Shown: positions 35,650 through 44,213, counted from the first letter of the stretch. The stretch is DNA of 64,000 bases from Terriglobales bacterium (GCA_035651655.1 DASRFG010000029.1:62001-126000), one strand, 5' to 3'. Notes: generated by a model not told the origin, from the sequence alone. Numbers and translations: made by a program.

Positions 35650-35772
35650 TCAGTGGCAAAGGCGAGTATGCGGATCACACGTTGGTGTGGGTGCTGTGTC
35701 CGCCAGTGAAGCGGTAGAAAGGCAGGAACCAAGCAACAATACGGCGAATAACAGATGAATAGCTTTTTTCAC
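35650..35772 (-). CDS. Small secreted peptide precursor (40 residues) with two cysteines
   Basis: An unannotated small gene. It begins at GTG 35772 with AAGGAG seven bases upstream. The first ~24 residues form a classical signal peptide: KK at positions 2-3, a leucine-rich core LLFAVLLLG, then a small-residue stretch ending SLA. Cleavage there would free DTAPTPTCDPHTRLCH, a 16-residue Pro/Thr-rich peptide with two cysteines six positions apart that could form a ring. Cys17 inside the hydrophobic core (LLLGSC) could instead act as a lipobox. The start codon lies in a predicted hairpin (separate entry). Genes for two membrane proteins follow on the same strand. The function is unknown; a signal peptide or small toxin is only a guess. 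Confidence 0.6.
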   Translation of the reverse strand: MKKAIHLLFAVLLLGSCLSTASLADTAPTPTCDPHTRLCH

Positions 35773-35805
35773 GGTGCAGCTCCTTTTCTGTGCGGTCGCA
35801 CCGTG
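35770..35805 (-). promoter_or_regulatory. Hairpin enclosing the start codon of the small peptide gene
   Basis: On the minus strand CACGGTGC (35805-35798) pairs perfectly with GCACCGTG (35777-35770), whose last three bases are the GTG start codon. The 20-base loop holds the AAGGAG ribosome site. Pairing would hide the start while displaying the ribosome site, so translation could depend on melting or on a factor. The same 8-base dyad in DNA could be an operator. Confidence 0.5.
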
Positions 35806-35879
35806 ATAATGTGCTACGTATTAGGGTCTGCTGACAGTACCTTCGGGTAAACGTTCGAGTTTCGGAACTTGGAACAAAA

Positions 35880-36407
35880 ATGACTTTGACGTCACCTTTG
35901 GACGATTTTGTGCAAAACACCCTGGCGGCTATTCCAGGGGCCTTAGGTAAGCTGGATTACGTGGCGGGGCTGCGGGAGGGCTGCGGGGGTTACCTGCACT
36001 GGGGATTGGCACGCGTGTATGGTGAAGAGCCAGCACAACAGGCTGCAGTCGAAGCCCATCGCCAGGTGTTTTCGGAAATACTGCGGACGCCAATCAACGC
36101 TCTTCTGGAAGACGCTTTTAAGTGCGCATCCGGACGAGAGTCAGAAGCGGCAACTTCCTTGGAGATGCTGTTTCGGAGGGGCCCCGCGCTTGTGCCTCCA
36201 GGTGTGCCCCCAGCTCCAGCGCTACACTTCAGTTCAGTGCTGCACGCACTTTCGGCTCTGGCACAGACTCGGAAACTTGCCAGTCAACCAAACGCATGGC
36301 AACCCCCACAACTTGCCCAATCACTTCGGCATCTTGGGGGTGGCGTAGCATCCGCACCGCCTGGGGTGAGAGAGGATGCGGCTGCAACACCAACTGATCG
36401 CCCTTGA
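35880..36407 (+). CDS. Conserved acidobacterial protein of unknown function
   Basis: 175 residues. The N-terminal part, SPLDDFVQNTLAAIPGALGKL and then GGYLHWGLARVYGEE, is a pattern I recognise from small acidobacterial hypothetical proteins, followed by a helical stretch ending with HFSSVLHALSALAQ. No cofactor or catalytic motif is evident. The last ~60 codons overlap the 3' end of the XRE regulator on the other strand for 179 bases. The residues beyond about 135 are Pro/Gly/Ala-rich and may be a late extension after loss of an earlier stop. The start has a weak ribosome site. It is divergent from the small peptide gene, sharing a ~107-base spacer. Confidence 0.65.
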   Translation: MTLTSPLDDFVQNTLAAIPGALGKLDYVAGLREGCGGYLHWGLARVYGEEPAQQAAVEAHRQVFSEILRTPINALLEDAFKCASGRESEAATSLEMLFRRGPALVPPGVPPAPALHFSSVLHALSALAQTRKLASQPNAWQPPQLAQSLRHLGGGVASAPPGVREDAAATPTDRP

Positions 36408-37035
36408 GGGTGCACCAGCAGCAGACGTGTCCGGTTCGGGTTTCAACAAAATAAATCGGGCGTTCGTATTCCGAGCGCCACATTCCGCTGGCCACCTTGT
36501 TGCGGGATTCGTCTACCTGCACAAACGATCCGGGCAATAACAGGGGATACATAGTGAAGTCGTCAGTGCCAATGTATCCGTATGTGTAGTGGCGGTTGGC
36601 AAATTGCGCCAGATAGACCATGGGCACCACTCCCCATTGTTCGACCATCCGGCCCAGGTTGGCTGTCCGCCTGGCGTCGAAAGAAGGGTCCATGCGCAGA
36701 GGCACTCGCACTGCGGTGGCGCCTTGAAGAACATCAGCCCGATGTGACTTGCGGGGCTCGATTACGTTCAGGTCAGAGGCGGCATCGTTCACGTCAATGC
36801 CGTACCAAGACAGAATATCCCTAAGATCGCACCGGTAAGTGACTGCTAGCGAATAAAGCCTGTAGATACTTGGAACAATTCCTTTGGTTTCGATATCGGA
36901 CAGCCGACTCAAAGGGATAGAAAAATCATCGTTCCCATGGTTGGCAGCAATGCGTGCGCTGGCAATCTCCACCTCTCGCATGGTCAAACCGAGCTGCTCC
37001 CGTATGGTCCGCAGTTGTTGTCCAGGTGTGAGCAC
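36229..37035 (-). CDS. XRE-family regulator with C-terminal S24-like domain
   Basis: 268 residues from GTG 37035, chosen because AAGGAGGG lies at the right distance; the longer frame to 37074 has no such site. Residues ~4-70 are a helix-turn-helix of the XRE/Cro type (QQLRTIREQLGLTMREVE, then LSRLSDIETKGIVPSIYRL). The C-terminal half resembles the LexA/S24 fold, with MYPLLLPGSFVQVDE in the place of the cleavage-domain core, but the catalytic serine of LexA-type proteins is not at the expected place, so it is probably a ligand or dimer domain without self-cleavage. It is divergent from the CpaE-like gene, with 233 bases between. Confidence 0.82.
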   Translation of the reverse strand: MLTPGQQLRTIREQLGLTMREVEIASARIAANHGNDDFSIPLSRLSDIETKGIVPSIYRLYSLAVTYRCDLRDILSWYGIDVNDAASDLNVIEPRKSHRADVLQGATAVRVPLRMDPSFDARRTANLGRMVEQWGVVPMVYLAQFANRHYTYGYIGTDDFTMYPLLLPGSFVQVDESRNKVASGMWRSEYERPIYFVETRTGHVCCWCTLKGDQLVLQPHPLSPQAVRMLRHPQDAEVIGQVVGVAMRLVDWQVSESVPEPKVRAALN

Positions 37036-37268
37036 GCCACCCTCCTTTTGAACTCCCTGCCCCAAGCTGGGCAAGCTATCACAACCGATTAACCGCGAGT
37101 ATACGATTTTTCGGAAGCTGGCGTGTTAGGGAGCGCCATTTTTGAGATTGGCGGCGACGCCAGTCAGGGGCCGAATCGCTTGGTCTGCTCCCGCGCCCGA
37201 AGTTACTTTGGTGATTTGGTAGGTGGTTAGAGCGGCCCGTAGCATGACTTACAACTCTAGGAAGGCCC

Positions 37269-38540
37269 ATGACGGCGTGGAAAGTCACCATATTTTCCCA
37301 GGGACGGGAGCGTCTCGCGGCCTTGCAGAGGCGCGTCGAAAGCTCCGTCTCCGCCCAATTGGTGCTTCTGCACTCATCGCTTCCGGCTAGCTCTGGAGAC
37401 CCTATCCTGCTGCAACTTAGGGAAGTTAGCGCGCAAATTGCCATCGTGGAAATCCCGCCAGAGGCGCCCCAGGCCGGTATCCGCGCGGTCGAGGTATTGC
37501 ATGGAGCCGAGCCGACGCTGGCCATCATTGCTTGCGGAGTGCTGACTCAGCCGCGAACAATCATTAGCGTCATGCGAGCTGGCGCATGTGAGTTCCTGGA
37601 TCGAGACCTCAGCCCAGCAGACCTAGTGGAAGCGCTAACCAGGCTAAGTTCTTCGACTCGCGCAATGGCGCAGGCCATGGGAGGCGGCCGGGTCTACACT
37701 TTTTTGGGGGCCAAAGGGGGAGTCGGAACCACTACCCTCGCGGTTAACACCGCCATCACGTTACAAAAGCGTTTCGGCAGCGTTGCCTTGGTTGACCTTG
37801 CAGGAATGGGGCACTGCGCTCTTCATATGAATCTGAAGCCGCGATTTGCCCTTCCTGATGCGACCCGTAACCTTCGAAGGCTCGACGCCACTCTGCTCGA
37901 GGGCTGCATGACGGACTCTGCCACAGGACTGCGGGTGCTGGCGGCAGGCAATGGCCCTGCGGAGTATAGCGCTGCCCACCTGGAAAGAATTTTTGAGTTG
38001 CTAATCCCGCGTTACCGATACGTGGTCGTGGATTGTTCGAGCCGTGTGGACCAGACTTCTCCCGTAATCTGCGACACTTCCAAGCTCGTCTTGTTAATAG
38101 CCCAAATGGATGTTGTCTCCCTATGGAGTGCCAGCAGGATTCAGGAATTTCTGAGCAAACATGTTTCGAATTCCTCCTTTCGCCTGCTGATCAATCGATA
38201 TCGCAAGGGTTCCGGCTGGAACGACGAAGACCTCAGGGCAACCACGAAGTGTGAGGTGTTCTGGAAAATTCCGAACCAGTTTCGCGTGATTGGCTCCGCA
38301 GTTGACCGCGGAATTCCAGCCACCCAGCATGGCAACACCGAAATTTCCCAGTGCTTCGAAGATTTTGCCGCTGCCCTCGTGCGCACTACTGAACTCGAAG
38401 ACGAGCTCAGTCGCAGTCAAGAACCAGTTCCTTCCGCGAAAAAAGGACTATTGCAACGTCTGGACATCGCCTCAGAGCGCGACGCTTCTCCTAGCGAAGC
38501 CGAGCCTTCGCCGTTCGAGATCCCACAGAAGCAGAAGTGA
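37269..38540 (+). CDS. CpaE-like MinD/ParA-family ATPase
   Basis: 423 residues starting at ATG 37269 behind GGAAGG. Residues 1-125 form a receiver-like domain that lacks an obvious phosphorylation site, as in CpaE. The ATPase domain follows: a deviant Walker A loop GAKGGVGTTTL, Walker A' in VALVDLAGMG and the DCSSR segment. The C-terminal tail is Ser/Glu-rich. CpaE proteins place pilus or Tad secretion machines at the pole, but no Tad or pilus gene is near, so this copy is an orphan and its partner is unknown. Its 3' end overlaps the convergent glycosyltransferase gene by 50 bases. Confidence 0.85.
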   Translation: MTAWKVTIFSQGRERLAALQRRVESSVSAQLVLLHSSLPASSGDPILLQLREVSAQIAIVEIPPEAPQAGIRAVEVLHGAEPTLAIIACGVLTQPRTIISVMRAGACEFLDRDLSPADLVEALTRLSSSTRAMAQAMGGGRVYTFLGAKGGVGTTTLAVNTAITLQKRFGSVALVDLAGMGHCALHMNLKPRFALPDATRNLRRLDATLLEGCMTDSATGLRVLAAGNGPAEYSAAHLERIFELLIPRYRYVVVDCSSRVDQTSPVICDTSKLVLLIAQMDVVSLWSASRIQEFLSKHVSNSSFRLLINRYRKGSGWNDEDLRATTKCEVFWKIPNQFRVIGSAVDRGIPATQHGNTEISQCFEDFAAALVRTTELEDELSRSQEPVPSAKKGLLQRLDIASERDASPSEAEPSPFEIPQKQK

Positions 38541-40266
38541 CACAACAGTGGCCGGTGCCTGCGGCGAAGTTCGCGGTTTTGGGTGGGATTGGCGCGGGTG
38601 GAATTTCAAAAACATGCAAACTATTATCTAGAAGCGCCTTCTGCCGATATTGCAGCACCCAACGATAGCTGCTGAAGTTCTCCAGCATTTGCCCCGTCAA
38701 ACTGGTAGCGCTCACAATGACCGTCGCGCCGGCAACCCGTTGATTTTCCAGCAGCGGACGGGAGCGTAGTCCATAAGCGGCAGGATCTACGCTGCCAAAG
38801 TAAGCCAGGTAGATCTGCTCGTGGGGATGCTGGTTTTCGTATTTTCGCAATGCGAGCAAGCCCTGGCCCCAGTCTAAATTGCTGTCGCTGAGAAATTTAT
38901 AGCTTTCCTTTGCTGAAACCAAAGGCGTGAAGTAGGCGAGATAGTCGGGAGCATATCGCAGGGCATCTACGGCATTCAGCGTTATGGCGGCGAGAAGTAC
39001 GACCATCACCACACGGGACCGGCGCATCAGTTGCCACCAGCCGGCCAAAAACAGCAAAACAAACGGATACAGCGGCAGCACGTGGCGATCGCCAATATCA
39101 ATTTTGGAAAAGACTGCGAAGACCAGAAACACAGCCGGGAAACTGGCCATTATTAACTGTTCCCGCGGGAGGTTGACGCGGCCTCGCAATGTCAGCAGCA
39201 GCAACGTGGCAAATAAGACCAACACCATTGTGGGCCATTTAAGAACAATGACCGCGGGATAATAAGACTTCCAACCACCCACCTTGGAGGCAGTCCCAAG
39301 AAAGAAGGACTGGTGCCCACGATGGTTGTGAAAAGCTACTGAGCGCAGTCCTTCGAAGTATTCTCCGGCCGGCACCGGAATGCTGAAACTCACAGGAGTG
39401 CGCATTTTCTTGATGATCGGCTCCCGATTAGGGAAGGTCGCAATCATTTGGCCTTGCCGCATGGTCAAATGTGAGACGTGGAAGAAGTACCCGGCCCAAA
39501 GCAACAGGAAAGCGATGCCGCACACTGCAACAGCCGATCGCCAATTCCATTCCCGGGGATCAGCTACAGCTCCCGTGGGCTGCAAAATCAAGATCCAGGC
39601 CAACGCAAGCAGGAACATGGGTGGCGTATAAAACTTTGCCAGCAGCAGAAAGCCCATTACCAGGCCGAGTAACGCGGTCTGCCCTCGGGTCGGATTTTGT
39701 GCCCAGCGTACTAACTGAATGGCAGTGGCAAAGATGAAGAGAACACCGGCACCATCGGTTGTTATTAACGAGAAGTGGGTAATCAGGGCTGGGGAAAAGG
39801 CCAATAGCGCTAATGCGAGATTGGCCGCAGGCTCGGAGAACAATCGCCGGGCGGTGGTCCATAGCAGAAGTGCCAGAATCAGCCCGAGCACAACGTTCAC
39901 AGCTCTTCCCCGATGCGCCATCGTCTCCGGATCGGGGTAAAAGCGCTTGGCCTCGAAAAAAGGAAAACGGCCGGCAACATCCATTTGCCACTTCTGGCTC
40001 AAGATCGGCAATGTACAGAGCAGGCGGCTCAAGGGAGGGTGATCATTCCAGTACTGGAAGCGCCCATTCCGCCACATTTCCCAGCCGGTAAAGATGTGGA
40101 TGGGCTCGTCAAAAGTAAGAGATTGGGTGTAGATGAACACGGTGCACTGCGCCATGTAGATAAAAAGCAGACACATCGGCAACAGCAATGCCCGCCTCGA
40201 CCTTACGGCCTCTGCCGGCGCAATCGCTGTGTCAACTCTCTCTTTGAGTGTGGTGCTCGAGTTCAT
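38491..40266 (-). CDS. GT39/ArnT-like membrane glycosyltransferase
   Basis: A 591-residue polytopic protein with about eleven membrane segments. The first periplasmic loop has the acidic pair of the family (SLTFDEPIHIFTGWE), followed by NDHPPLSRLL, as in PMT/ArnT-type enzymes that move sugars from polyprenyl-phosphate carriers to lipid or protein acceptors. SKIDIGDRHVLPLYPF and SNLDWGQGL near the C-terminus recur in acidobacterial members. Acceptor and sugar are unknown. The last 17 codons overlap the cpaE-like gene. Confidence 0.82.
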   Translation of the reverse strand: MNSSTTLKERVDTAIAPAEAVRSRRALLLPMCLLFIYMAQCTVFIYTQSLTFDEPIHIFTGWEMWRNGRFQYWNDHPPLSRLLCTLPILSQKWQMDVAGRFPFFEAKRFYPDPETMAHRGRAVNVVLGLILALLLWTTARRLFSEPAANLALALLAFSPALITHFSLITTDGAGVLFIFATAIQLVRWAQNPTRGQTALLGLVMGFLLLAKFYTPPMFLLALAWILILQPTGAVADPREWNWRSAVAVCGIAFLLLWAGYFFHVSHLTMRQGQMIATFPNREPIIKKMRTPVSFSIPVPAGEYFEGLRSVAFHNHRGHQSFFLGTASKVGGWKSYYPAVIVLKWPTMVLVLFATLLLLTLRGRVNLPREQLIMASFPAVFLVFAVFSKIDIGDRHVLPLYPFVLLFLAGWWQLMRRSRVVMVVLLAAITLNAVDALRYAPDYLAYFTPLVSAKESYKFLSDSNLDWGQGLLALRKYENQHPHEQIYLAYFGSVDPAAYGLRSRPLLENQRVAGATVIVSATSLTGQMLENFSSYRWVLQYRQKALLDNSLHVFEIPPAPIPPKTANFAAGTGHCCVTSASVGSRTAKARLR

Positions 40267-40571
40267 CGCGGACGACTGGGATCCAACGGCTACAACCTTA
40301 CTTCAGCTTACCTGAAACTTCCAGCCGCTGAGAGCGAAACGGAGCGGGAGGGGAAGTGAGTGCCAGCCCTAGCGGGCCCATTCAGATTCCCATTCTGTGC
40401 AATTTCCCGAAAGAAGAATTCGCAAAGGAAAACAACTTCGTTCCACTCACTCGATTGCCGTCCACAGGGCGGCCAAAGTTAAGATGGCATCTCCCGCACA
40501 ATAAATAGTAGGCGTTTAGCCTGCTGTGATTACGCCAAGGCGATCGAGCCACCTCTTATCAGGGAGGTCGA
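40267..40571. other. Intergenic region between the glycosyltransferase and the zinc-ribbon gene
   Basis: There are 305 bases, divergent on both sides. Short dyads are present (CGCCAAGGCG near 40533 and an imperfect AGTAGGC/GCCTGCT pair near 40507), as well as the ribosome-site hairpin at 40551-40568. No gene and no clear promoter pair is visible. Confidence 0.5.
40551..40568 (+). promoter_or_regulatory. Hairpin masking the ribosome site of the following gene
   Basis: ACCTC (40551-40555) and GAGGT (40564-40568) pair perfectly around an 8-base loop. The right arm is the ribosome site of the ATG at 40572, so folding would reduce its translation. The stem is short and its strength is uncertain. 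Confidence 0.4.
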
Positions 40572-40850
40572 ATGCTAAGTAAATGTTCGAATCCCAGTTG
40601 CACCAGAATATTCCGGTATCTACATGAAGGAACGGTGTTCAAACTCGATTTGAAAACCGTGGGACACACTCCGACCGAAGTACATCGTCTGGGTCGCGGA
40701 ATTGAATACTTTTGGCTGTGCAGCGACTGCGCTTCCGCGTTTACTCTGGTATTGCAAGGGCGGACGGTTGTCACCCGCCGTTTGTGCCCTCAAAAACATC
40801 TGGAGGCGATTGCCATTTCCAGCCTGGCCAAAGGTGCCCATGCCCGATAA
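40572..40850 (+). CDS. Small conserved protein with two CxxC/CxxxxC-type metal sites
   Basis: 92 residues behind a strong GGGAGG site. The pattern CSNPSC near the N-terminus and LCSDCAS in the middle give four cysteines that can hold one zinc ion. FRYLHEGTVFKLD is a phrase I know from small acidobacterial proteins, usually annotated as hypothetical. A zinc-ribbon fold is likely. DNA binding or protein binding cannot be decided. The gene stands alone, convergent with the DUF72 gene 36 bases away. Confidence 0.75.
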   Translation: MLSKCSNPSCTRIFRYLHEGTVFKLDLKTVGHTPTEVHRLGRGIEYFWLCSDCASAFTLVLQGRTVVTRRLCPQKHLEAIAISSLAKGAHAR

Positions 40851-40886
40851 AGACTCAGGGGAAGCTTGAGGGAACAGTGTGGCTGG

Positions 40887-41672
40887 TTACGCAACTTTGT
40901 TCTTCTCCACCGACGCTGCGCCGGAAATGACTTTCCCGGTGTCCAGTCTGGATCCTGTGACCATCCGCTTCAGTTCCAGCGCGTTCTGGACGGCGTAGCC
41001 AGCCTGATCATTGTCGAAATAGACATACACGTCCCGAAGAGATTGCCATCCAGCAATGCGGTCGGCCCAATTTCGTAAGATCTGATGTGGGTAGCTGCCC
41101 TGGTATTTGTTCCCCGGCCCGTGAAGCCGCACGTAAGTAAAGTCGGCGGTCACCTCGATTGGGGAGTGGTATCCACCCAGCTCAAAAATGCACAGCGCGG
41201 CATTATGGCGCCGCAGTGTGTCGTACACCTGAGGATCGTTCCAGCTGGGCTCGCGGAACTCGAATGCGTATCGGTGCTGCCCAGGCAGCACGTCGAGAAA
41301 TTCTCTTAGCCGTTCTAGGTTCAGGCGCCAGCTCGGCGGTAGTTGGAAAAGGATGGGCCCAAGCTTCCTGCCTAAGACCTGGGCGCGCGGCAAGAAATTG
41401 TGCAGGGCATTTTCCGGGTCTTTGAGTTTTTTGTTGTGGGTTAGAAATCGGCTGGCTTTCACCGCGAACAGAAAATGTTTTGGGGTAGAGTCGCGCCAGT
41501 TTGCGAACGTACTCTGGTTGGGTAGCTTGTAAAAACTATTGTTGATCTCCACGGTGTCAAAATAGCGAACATACCAGGAGAGCATCTCTGATGGCGGCAG
41601 CTTCTCGGGATAGAAAGGCCCGCGCCAGTGTTTGTAATGCCATCCAGAGGTGCCGATGTGGACGTTGGCCAT
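40887..41672 (-). CDS. DUF72 (YecE-like) protein
   Basis: 261 residues from ATG 41672. The frame is open for another 108 codons upstream, but that part is Arg/Ser-rich and lacks homology, so the family start MANVHIGTSGWHYKHW is preferred. The protein has the TIM-barrel pattern of DUF72: WYVRYFDTVEINNSFYKLP, FAVKASRFLTH, FELPPSW-type and FEFREPSW segments, and the ending VYVYFDNDQAGYAVQNA. Its biochemical function is unknown; a nucleic-acid or iron-sulfur link has been suggested for some relatives. It is convergent with the zinc-ribbon gene. Confidence 0.9.
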   Translation of the reverse strand: MANVHIGTSGWHYKHWRGPFYPEKLPPSEMLSWYVRYFDTVEINNSFYKLPNQSTFANWRDSTPKHFLFAVKASRFLTHNKKLKDPENALHNFLPRAQVLGRKLGPILFQLPPSWRLNLERLREFLDVLPGQHRYAFEFREPSWNDPQVYDTLRRHNAALCIFELGGYHSPIEVTADFTYVRLHGPGNKYQGSYPHQILRNWADRIAGWQSLRDVYVYFDNDQAGYAVQNALELKRMVTGSRLDTGKVISGAASVEKNKVA

Positions 41673-41870
41673 ATTCTCGTCCTGCGTCGAAGCCTGATTA
41701 ACAGGATGGCACTCACAGGCGAGACTGTTGCATGTTCTGTCACAGTAGGGCACACGTCCTGATGGCAACCATCCTCTCAGGTTCGCGCTCCAACTCTTCA
41801 CAACGCCTTTTAATCGCGACGGCGTGTTTCCGAGCAAATTTGTCGCGCCGGCTGACAGGAGGAAAGCATT

Positions 41871-42557
41871 ATGTCGAGGAGAAGAAGGTTCTGGGCTGGC
41901 TTTGCTACAGGAGCGGCGGCGGGCGCGGGTGGAACGCTGGGCATCCTCCTGGCGCTTAACTTTGTCGGGCGGGCGGGACACCGCAGGGTGGTCCATCTGG
42001 AGAAGAGTATTGAGATCGCGAGCCCGCTAGAGGACGTGTTCCGGGCCTGGCACGACCTGGAAAGGCTCCCCCAGCTTTCGGACGTGATCGAGCAAGTGCG
42101 GCGCGACGGTGATCACTCACGGTGGCGGGTGAATCTGGAGGGCCGTACCTACGAATGGGACGCCAAGATCGAGCAGTTCATCATCAACCAGGCAATCGGC
42201 TGGAAGTCTATCAGCGGACCCAAACACAGCGGCCGGATAACTTTTTCTCCCATTGGCACCAACACGATGGTGCACATCACCATGAACTATGCTCCGAAAG
42301 TCAGCCTTCTGACCCCTTTCGTGGCCTCGATTTCTCAACGACTGGAAGACTGCATCGAAAAGGTGCTGCGCGATTTCAAATCCTCGCTTGAGCATCAGGC
42401 GGATAGCCGGCCGCCTGTGGTACGCATGCCGGAGTCAGACCAGGCAACAGGGACGTTTGGTCGAGATGCCGACGTCGCTGGCGGTACGCAACATACTCGC
42501 TTTGGCGGCACACCCAATCCGGTGGAATTCACGCGTCCCCCGGAAGCAAAGTCCTGA
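41871..42557 (+). CDS. SRPBCC-family (cyclase/dehydrase-like) membrane-anchored protein
   Basis: 228 residues behind a strong AGGAGGA site. An Arg-rich start and one Gly/Ala-rich membrane segment (residues ~8-33) anchor it. Residues ~40-175 match the SRPBCC/polyketide-cyclase fold: EKSIEIASPLEDVFRAWHDLERLPQ, WRVNLEGRTYEWDAKI and the final amphipathic helix with LEDCIEKVLRDFK. These proteins bind lipids or other hydrophobic ligands. The C-terminal 45 residues are hydrophilic and low in structure. The ligand is unknown. Confidence 0.85.
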   Translation: MSRRRRFWAGFATGAAAGAGGTLGILLALNFVGRAGHRRVVHLEKSIEIASPLEDVFRAWHDLERLPQLSDVIEQVRRDGDHSRWRVNLEGRTYEWDAKIEQFIINQAIGWKSISGPKHSGRITFSPIGTNTMVHITMNYAPKVSLLTPFVASISQRLEDCIEKVLRDFKSSLEHQADSRPPVVRMPESDQATGTFGRDADVAGGTQHTRFGGTPNPVEFTRPPEAKS

Positions 42558-42608
42558 ACCTCGAGCTTTCTTCAGTGCTCAGGCTTTCGAACACGAACTA
42601 GCTCACGG

Positions 42609-44054
42609 TCAAGCCTGCTCTGCCACCGCCGCTGAGGAACTCAGTGCACCGGCGTGGGACTGGATGGCTCTCCACGCGCTCTCAACGTGCTCTTTTTCCG
42701 TATAGGTCTGGCCAATACAAAAGCGTAACGTGTATTTTTGATTGAGCTTAGTGTGTGAAAGGTAAACCTTTCCGCTGGTATTCAGGTTCTTCAGCAATCG
42801 CTCGTTCACCTCGTCCTCGCCCTTTAATCGAAAGCAGATGAGATTCAGCGCCACCGGCGCCATCAGTTCAAAACGGCTGTCTGCCTTCAACCAATCGGCA
42901 AAAATGCGGGTTAGGTCAACATGCTTACGAATCATCTGCTGCAAGCCTTCCACGCCATAATGGCGAATCACGCACCAGAGCTTCAGCGCGCGAAAGCGGC
43001 GTCCCAGAGGAATATGCCAGTCACGAAAATCCACGACTGCGCCGCTGGCGGAGGCTGGATTGCGCAGGTACTCCGGTGTAATGGAGAGTGTCTCAGTGAG
43101 GGCCTTGCGATCGGCAACGTAGAAGCAGGTGCAATCGAAATTCGTCACCATCCATTTATGGGCGTCGAAGCAGTAGCTGTCCACCAGTTCGAGGCCCCGG
43201 TGAATCCAGCGAAATTCCGGGCAGAGCGCGGCCGTTCCTGCCATTGCCGCGTCCACATGGAGCCAGATATTGTGCTCGCGACAAATGGCAGCGATCTCGG
43301 GCAAGGGGTCGAAGGCCAGGGTGGAAGTTGTTCCCACGGTCGCACCCACGAAACACGGCACCTTGCCATCGCGCTTGTCCTCTTCTATGGCCTGTGCCAA
43401 AGCCGCCGGACGCATGGCAAACTTCTCGTCCACTTCGATGGTCCGCAAGTTCTTGCGCCCGATGCCGGCGATCTTTACCGCTTTTTCCATAGAAGAATGT
43501 GCCTGCGAGGATGTGTAGGCGGTGAGCCGCTGGTTGCACCCGGCTTCATTCGAGGAAAACTGAGTGGCGCGTTCCCTGCCAGCGAGCATCGCGCACAGGT
43601 TTGCGCTTGAGGCGGAGTCTTGGATTACGCCGCCTCCGTTGTGCGTGGAAGCAAACTGTTCCGGCAATCCCAGCATTTCTACCAACCAATCGAGCACGCG
43701 GATTTCAAGTTCGGTGCATGCCGGGCTGGTAGCCCATAACATTCCTTGCACTCCCAGTCCCGCGCAAAGGAGCTCTCCAACCACGGAGGCCGGCGAGCTG
43801 TTGGCGGGAAAGTAAGCAAAGAAATTCGGCGATTGCCAATTTGTAACTCCCGGCAGAATCTTATTTCCCAGATCCTCTAGAACACTCTCGAACGGCTCAC
43901 CCGTGGCCGGCGGATGCTGTGGCAAAGATGCCAGGATTTCACCCGGCTTCACTTGCGACAGGACGGGAAGCTCTGCCGCGTGCTCCAGATATTCGGCAAT
44001 CCAATCAACCGCACGGCTGCCGTCACGCCGGAATTGTTCGAAGTCCTTGTTCAA
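42609..44054 (-). CDS. Pyridoxal-dependent amino-acid decarboxylase (aromatic-type, group II)
   Basis: A 481-residue PLP enzyme of the group that includes aromatic L-amino-acid and tyrosine decarboxylases. The PLP lysine is in CFDAHKWMVTNFDC. Upstream lie the family blocks WQSPNFFAYFPANSS, TSPACTELE and WLHVDAAMAGTA, whose aspartate holds the pyridine nitrogen. Length and order match the plant/bacterial aromatic decarboxylases. The product is an amine, probably from Trp, Tyr or Phe, but sequence alone does not fix the substrate. TTG 44054 is the only start I can place, because no ATG or GTG lies upstream in frame. Confidence 0.9.
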   Translation of the reverse strand: MNKDFEQFRRDGSRAVDWIAEYLEHAAELPVLSQVKPGEILASLPQHPPATGEPFESVLEDLGNKILPGVTNWQSPNFFAYFPANSSPASVVGELLCAGLGVQGMLWATSPACTELEIRVLDWLVEMLGLPEQFASTHNGGGVIQDSASSANLCAMLAGRERATQFSSNEAGCNQRLTAYTSSQAHSSMEKAVKIAGIGRKNLRTIEVDEKFAMRPAALAQAIEEDKRDGKVPCFVGATVGTTSTLAFDPLPEIAAICREHNIWLHVDAAMAGTAALCPEFRWIHRGLELVDSYCFDAHKWMVTNFDCTCFYVADRKALTETLSITPEYLRNPASASGAVVDFRDWHIPLGRRFRALKLWCVIRHYGVEGLQQMIRKHVDLTRIFADWLKADSRFELMAPVALNLICFRLKGEDEVNERLLKNLNTSGKVYLSHTKLNQKYTLRFCIGQTYTEKEHVESAWRAIQSHAGALSSSAAVAEQA

Positions 44055-44213
44055 AAGTTCTTCACCCGCGGTGGAAAATATGAGAACTTCAGCTCTCGAT
44101 GATACCTTTTTTTAAATTAGATTTTTCCGATCCGTCTTGTTCATGAGCCGAATGTTTTGCGACACTAACGAGCGGTTAGCATCTATTTCTGCTGACATCT
44201 TCTTTAACTGGCC

